Below, one piece after another: positions 60,399 through 64,000 of a stretch of DNA of 64,000 bases; position 1 is the stretch's first letter, and every line of letters begins with the position of its first letter. This DNA is from Altericroceibacterium indicum. GTDB taxonomy: Bacteria; Pseudomonadota; Alphaproteobacteria; Sphingomonadales; Sphingomonadaceae. The translations under genes and the position numbers were made by a program. The notes beneath the pieces are model-generated. The model was not told where the DNA came from. It ran no database searches and worked only from the letters and a program-made list of their open reading frames with translations. The stretch spans positions 62,001 to 126,000 of the forward strand of contig NZ_WTYQ01000006.1 of the NCBI RefSeq assembly GCF_009828105.1, read 5' to 3'.

Positions 60399-62744
60399 AT
60401 GGGCACTTACAAAACCGTACTGATCGCATCATCTGCAATGGCTTTAAGCACGGCTCTGCCATCAGCAGTCTATGCCCAAGCAATGGATGAGCAGGACACT
60501 GCATCCGAGAACACCGAGACCGCCGATCAACCCGAATGGGAGATCGTCGTCACGGCTACCCGGAAAAATCAATTGCTCAGCAAGGTGCCCATCAGTGTCG
60601 CAGCCTTTTCGCAGGAGTCCATGGATCGCCAAGGCGTCAAGAACATCGCTGACATTGCCCGGCTCACCCCCGGCCTCAGCTTTACCGGCGGCACTTTCGG
60701 CAGCGACACCAGCACGAATATCGCTATCCGCGGCGTGTCATCTTCCTCGGGTGCGGCCACCACCGGCATCTATATCAACGATTCTGCAATCCAGATCCGA
60801 TCCAACCCCCAAACCGCCTTTGGCACGGCATTCCCGCGCATATTCGACCTCGAACGTGTCGAGGTGCTGCGCGGCCCGCAAGGCACACTTTTTGGTGCCG
60901 GTGCACAGGGCGGCGTAGTCCGGTTCATTACCCCCAAACCCAACCTTGACCACACTTCCGCCTATGCCCGTGCAGAAGTTGCAACCACTAAAGGGGGCGA
61001 TGCCAGCTATGAAGGTGGCGCGGCTTTGGGCTTGCCTCTTGTCGACGGTCGGATCGGGATGCGGGTTAGTGCCTATTATCGCAAGGATGGTGGCTGGGTG
61101 GATCGCCGGCCCTTCAATGTCGCCACGCCTGACAGCACCGAGTTTTATAAGAATGTTAACGCATCCGATACCGTGGCCTTGCGAGGGGCGCTATCGTTCC
61201 AACTGACGGATACGGTGAACATCCTGCCATCCCTCTATTACCAGCGTGTGCGAGGGGACGATTCAGGCACCTTATGGGGCAATTTGACTGATGCAGATGC
61301 CGGACAATTTGTGAACGGATATTCGCTGGCACAGACATTCAATGACCGCTTCTTCTTGCCCAGCCTCAATGCCACTGTGGATCTTGGCAATGTCGAACTG
61401 GCTTCAGTAACCTCATGGTTTGACCGCGACGGAACAAGTTCACCAGATTACACGAGCCTCAACACCAGTTTCATTTTCGGTACACCCTACCCCTTCCTTC
61501 CGGGCTGGAAAGTGCCGGGAACCGTATCGGCACGGCAGAAGGTTTTTTCCCAGGAAATTCGCCTTTCATCGAACAACAGTGGTGCCCCGATCCGCTGGAC
61601 GGTTGGCGGCTATTTCAGCAAAGCCCACCAGATCGAAGACTTCAAGATCGAAGACCAATTTACCGGGAAGATCATCCCTATCGAAGCAGTGTTCGGCATT
61701 GGCCTGACAGACGGCAAGTATATTTTCACCTCGGCCAATGACACTGTCGACAAGCAATGGGCTGCCTTTGCTCAGGTTGATGTGGACCTGCTCGAAGGCC
61801 TCACCGCTACGCTTGGCGCACGATACAGCGACACGACTTTCGATTATCGCCGCGATGTCGGCGGCCCCCTCAACTATACCGGCAGTGGGCCCGAAACCAC
61901 GACGACGACCGGCGTTCAGAAGTCCAGGCCCTTCACACCTAAATTTGGCCTGACCTACGATATTAACGATGGCAATATGGTCTACGCATCTGCCGCCAAG
62001 GGCTTCCGTGGCGGTGGCGTCAATCCGCCGCTCTTCGCCAGTTGCGAAATCCAGGACGCCCCGGCCACCTTCGATCCTGATACGACCTGGAGTTTCGAGC
62101 TTGGTGCCAAGAACAAACTGTTCGGTGGTGCCCTGCGCACCGATGCCAGTGTCTTTTATATCAAATGGGACAATATCCAGCAGTTCGTACTGGCAGGATG
62201 TGCCGGCAATGGTTTCCGCGACAACATTGGCGCTGCCACCAGCAAGGGCTTTGACATGCAGTTTTCACTGCGCGCCACTGACAATCTGCAGTTGAGCGGC
62301 TCGCTTGGCTATGTTGACGCCAAACTCACCAAAACCGTGGTGGTCAATGATGTGGTGTTTGCCCGTGACGGAGATTCGCTTGAAGGATCACCGTGGCAGC
62401 TTTCCGGCAATGTGGATTACACGCTGCCGCTGAACAGTTTTGGGGAAGCCTATATCCACGCGGACGCGCGCTATAACAGCCACAATAACGGCAAGCGCGC
62501 GATGTATGATGATCCTGCTGCATCAGGCTATGATCCGACATTGCGGTTCGACCCGGCAGTGACCGAGGTCAATATGAGAGTTGGCCTTCGCAAAGGGGAT
62601 ATCGATGCGTCGGTATTCGTGAACAATTTGCTCAATGCAGCGCCGCTGCTGGGGAAAAATCGAGATACCGACACCTCCCCGCTTTATTACTATCGGACAT
62701 TGCGCCCCCGGACCGTCGGCCTGACCGTGAGCTATCGCTATTAA
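60399..62744 (+). CDS. TonB-dependent outer-membrane receptor of the aromatic cluster
   Basis: The 781-residue receptor has a signal peptide (AVYAQ, about residue 26), TonB box and plug (WEIVVTATRKNQLLSKVPISVAAFSQ, RIFDLERVEVLRGPQGTLFGAGAQGGVVRFITPKP) and a barrel ending in RPRTVGLTVSYRY. The plug resembles receptors linked to aromatic compound or steroid use in sphingomonads. The ATG at 60399 follows GTGGGAGAGA. It shares the MarR-type palindrome with the dioxygenase and DUF3237 genes, so it is probably the outer-membrane entry for the pathway substrate. Confidence 0.9.
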   Translation: MGTYKTVLIASSAMALSTALPSAVYAQAMDEQDTASENTETADQPEWEIVVTATRKNQLLSKVPISVAAFSQESMDRQGVKNIADIARLTPGLSFTGGTFGSDTSTNIAIRGVSSSSGAATTGIYINDSAIQIRSNPQTAFGTAFPRIFDLERVEVLRGPQGTLFGAGAQGGVVRFITPKPNLDHTSAYARAEVATTKGGDASYEGGAALGLPLVDGRIGMRVSAYYRKDGGWVDRRPFNVATPDSTEFYKNVNASDTVALRGALSFQLTDTVNILPSLYYQRVRGDDSGTLWGNLTDADAGQFVNGYSLAQTFNDRFFLPSLNATVDLGNVELASVTSWFDRDGTSSPDYTSLNTSFIFGTPYPFLPGWKVPGTVSARQKVFSQEIRLSSNNSGAPIRWTVGGYFSKAHQIEDFKIEDQFTGKIIPIEAVFGIGLTDGKYIFTSANDTVDKQWAAFAQVDVDLLEGLTATLGARYSDTTFDYRRDVGGPLNYTGSGPETTTTTGVQKSRPFTPKFGLTYDINDGNMVYASAAKGFRGGGVNPPLFASCEIQDAPATFDPDTTWSFELGAKNKLFGGALRTDASVFYIKWDNIQQFVLAGCAGNGFRDNIGAATSKGFDMQFSLRATDNLQLSGSLGYVDAKLTKTVVVNDVVFARDGDSLEGSPWQLSGNVDYTLPLNSFGEAYIHADARYNSHNNGKRAMYDDPAASGYDPTLRFDPAVTEVNMRVGLRKGDIDASVFVNNLLNAAPLLGKNRDTDTSPLYYYRTLRPRTVGLTVSYRY

Positions 62745-62747
62745 TCT

Positions 62748-62804
62748 GAAGAGGGAGGGCAGACATGCGCTTGCTGGTCAATCCTCATGTCTGCCCCCCT
62801 CTTC
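62748..62804 (+). terminator. large hairpin after TonB receptor gene
   Basis: GAAGAGGGAGGGCAGACATG pairs with CATGTCTGCCCCCCTCTTC over about 19 bp with one bulge and an 18-base loop. GCATTT follows, so the U-tract is poor; it likely ends or protects the transcript. Confidence 0.6.
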
Positions 62805-62865
62805 GCATTTCCGCATCCCCTGTGTCACATTACCGATACCGGAATTTGTGGAGAAAAATGGCATC

Positions 62866-63381
62866 ATGAATGGACAGGACCCGACTTCGATGGAGGCTCT
62901 CTATCAGCGCCCCGGTTTCATCATCAGGCGTGCCCACCAGATCGTGCTCGCATTGTTTGATGAAGAAGCCGCAGAGCTTGGCCTTACGACCACCCAATAT
63001 AGCGTGTTGCACACTTTGCGGGCGAGGCCGGGCATAAACCAGATGGGGCTTTGCGAATTGATCGGAATAGATCGCTCTACGGCCACCATGGTTCTGCGCC
63101 TGCTGGAAAGGAACGGGCTTGTGGAGCGCCGGCAAAGCGAAAAAGACCGACGCCGCAATACGCTGATGCTCACCAGCGCAGGGGAGGATCTGCTGATCCG
63201 CGCAGCCCCCTTGTCCAAAGCCATTTCGGAACGGATGCGTGAAGTACTCAGTGAAGAAGAGTTGAGCCAACTCAGCCGCCTGCTTGGGCAATTTGTTCAG
63301 TCTTTCAACCACCGTGTGCGCAACCCCCTGCTCCCCGATACAGCAGCGGGCCAGATCCCTTCGCGCGCTTCACCATCCTGA
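62866..63381 (+). CDS. MarR-family regulator, second copy
   Basis: The 171-residue regulator has a MarR winged helix: LGLTTTQYSVLHTLRARPGINQMGLCELIGIDRSTATMVLRLLERNGLVERRQSEKDRRRNTLMLTSAGEDLL, with the typical basic wing (DRRRN). It differs clearly from the MarR at 55128 and has no copy of the palindrome upstream. It precedes a flavin aromatic hydroxylase gene by 102 bases and may control that gene or downstream genes outside the window. The ATG at 62866 was chosen; a GTG at 62848 would add six residues. Confidence 0.87.
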   Translation: MNGQDPTSMEALYQRPGFIIRRAHQIVLALFDEEAAELGLTTTQYSVLHTLRARPGINQMGLCELIGIDRSTATMVLRLLERNGLVERRQSEKDRRRNTLMLTSAGEDLLIRAAPLSKAISERMREVLSEEELSQLSRLLGQFVQSFNHRVRNPLLPDTAAGQIPSRASPS

Positions 63382-63483
63382 CTGCATGAGATGTTCATTC
63401 CCTCAAGCGGCGTACTGGCGAGATATTTGCATGACCAAGATTTTTTCTGACTCAATTTGTCGGCACCTGCCGGAGAGGTTTTG

Positions 63484-64000
63484 ATGACAACCACTTTTTC
63501 TGCCCCAGTTCTCATTGTAGGCGCTGGCCCGGTCGGCCTTTGCCTGGCCCTCGATCTTGCTGGCCGTGGGATCAATTCGATTATCGCTGAACGCAATCCT
63601 GCGGGCGCGAATGATACGGTCCGCTGCAATCACGTCTCGTCACGAACCATGGAGACATTCCGGCGACTGGGATTTGCCGATGAAGTTCGCGCCGTCGGGT
63701 TGCCGGACGATTATCCCAATGATGTGGTCGTGCGCACCAGAGCCACCGGCCGTGAATTGACCCGCATTCCCATCCCATGCCGCCGCGACCGGTTCACCGT
63801 TACCGACGTTCCCGATGGCTGGTGGCCCACGCCCGAACCACCGCACCGCGTAAACCAGCTATTCTTCGAACCGATCCTGTTCGAACGAGCACAGGCCAAT
63901 CCGCATATCAGCATCCTCAACGATCTTGATGTTCAAAACGTCACCCAGGACACGGGTCAGGTCCATGCCCAGGCGACCGATCTCAAGACTGGCGAACCGG
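63484..64000 (+). CDS. FAD-dependent aromatic hydroxylase, N-terminal part (runs off the window)
   Basis: The first 172 residues are present and the frame is open at the window end. They show the FAD-binding GxGxxG (VLIVGAGPVGLCLALDLAGRGI), the ERN turn that binds ribose and the RVNQLFFEPILFERA segment of class A (UbiH/MhpA/PHBH-like) monooxygenases. The C-terminal GD motif and substrate domain lie outside. It should hydroxylate an aromatic ring with NAD(P)H and O2. The ATG at 63484 follows GGAGAGG by five bases. It may act on the aldehyde-derived acid or phenol of the cluster. Confidence 0.85.
   Translation, partial: MTTTFSAPVLIVGAGPVGLCLALDLAGRGINSIIAERNPAGANDTVRCNHVSSRTMETFRRLGFADEVRAVGLPDDYPNDVVVRTRATGRELTRIPIPCRRDRFTVTDVPDGWWPTPEPPHRVNQLFFEPILFERAQANPHISILNDLDVQNVTQDTGQVHAQATDLKTGEP

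Noticed and set aside
62738-62750. ATTAATCTG as another MarR-type site
   Set aside because: It covers the receptor stop codon and lacks the second half of the palindrome.
1-64000. tRNA, rRNA, CRISPR array, insertion sequence or prophage
   Set aside because: No cloverleaf-like segments, spaced direct repeats, transposase, integrase or phage genes were recognised on reading; absence of small RNAs cannot be proven by eye.

Overview
The window looks like chromosome from a sphingomonad-type alphaproteobacterium (Sphingomonadales). The basis is gene content only: three large TonB-dependent receptors (a TIGR01782-like sugar receptor plus two of another type), a RegB/RegA redox pair, a bo3-type quinol oxidase, Spinster-like and FucP-like MFS carriers, DUF3237 proteins and a stilbene-cleaving-type dioxygenase. 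Genus cannot be fixed from this alone. No rRNA, tRNA, insertion sequence, phage or CRISPR array was recognised.

0-26.2 kb is a pentose (L-arabinose / arabinoxylan) utilisation locus, flanked on both sides by APC amino-acid permeases. It encodes an outer-membrane TonB receptor, secreted or periplasmic glycosidases (GH3, GH51 arabinofuranosidase, GH43 endo-arabinanase), a lipoprotein aldose epimerase, a Spinster-like MFS carrier and two FucP-type sugar:H+ symporters. It also carries a complete non-phosphorylating (Weimberg-type) route: Gfo/Idh sugar 1-dehydrogenase, SMP-30 lactonase, IlvD/Edd aldonate dehydratase, AraD1/FAH-fold 2-keto-3-deoxy-pentonate dehydratase and 2-ketoglutarate semialdehyde dehydrogenase. 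Regulators are a LacI protein and a GntR/FCD protein. A shared element with core GTCTGAGTWA lies just upstream of four of its operons (8745, 11090, 17808, 17982), and a LacI-type palindrome lies beside the LacI gene and before the GH3 gene.

26.5-30.3 kb holds VanZ-like, UppP, a ParS/RES toxin-antitoxin pair with its promoter inside an inverted repeat, and UDP-glucose dehydrogenase. 30.3-37.1 kb is one tightly overlapped operon, cyoABCD-surf1-regB-regA, with an FNR-like box before cyoA. 37.3-50.1 kb is mixed: an MHS-family carrier, Tat-exported PhoD, an orphan histidine kinase, an uptake/hydrolysis island (MFS, alpha/beta hydrolase, TonB receptor, TetR), mannose-1-phosphate guanylyltransferase and an exported sulfatase.

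50.6-64 kb appears to be an aromatic (lignin-stilbene or isoeugenol-like) catabolic cluster. It contains an exported amidohydrolase, an exported serine hydrolase, two divergent DUF3237 proteins, a MarR regulator, a carotenoid-oxygenase-family dioxygenase that keeps all the residues I know for 4-hydroxystilbene cleavage, an aldehyde dehydrogenase, an AAHS aromatic-acid carrier, a TonB receptor, a second MarR and the start of a flavin aromatic hydroxylase cut by the window end. A palindrome CTTGATTAATCAAG or a close variant sits in four of its promoter regions, which suggests one MarR regulon that includes the two proteins of unknown function. I consider this regulon the most promising little-described system in the window.

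All function assignments come from reading motifs and remembered family features; no database search was run. Start codons were chosen by ribosome-binding site and family N-terminus and are approximate where stated.
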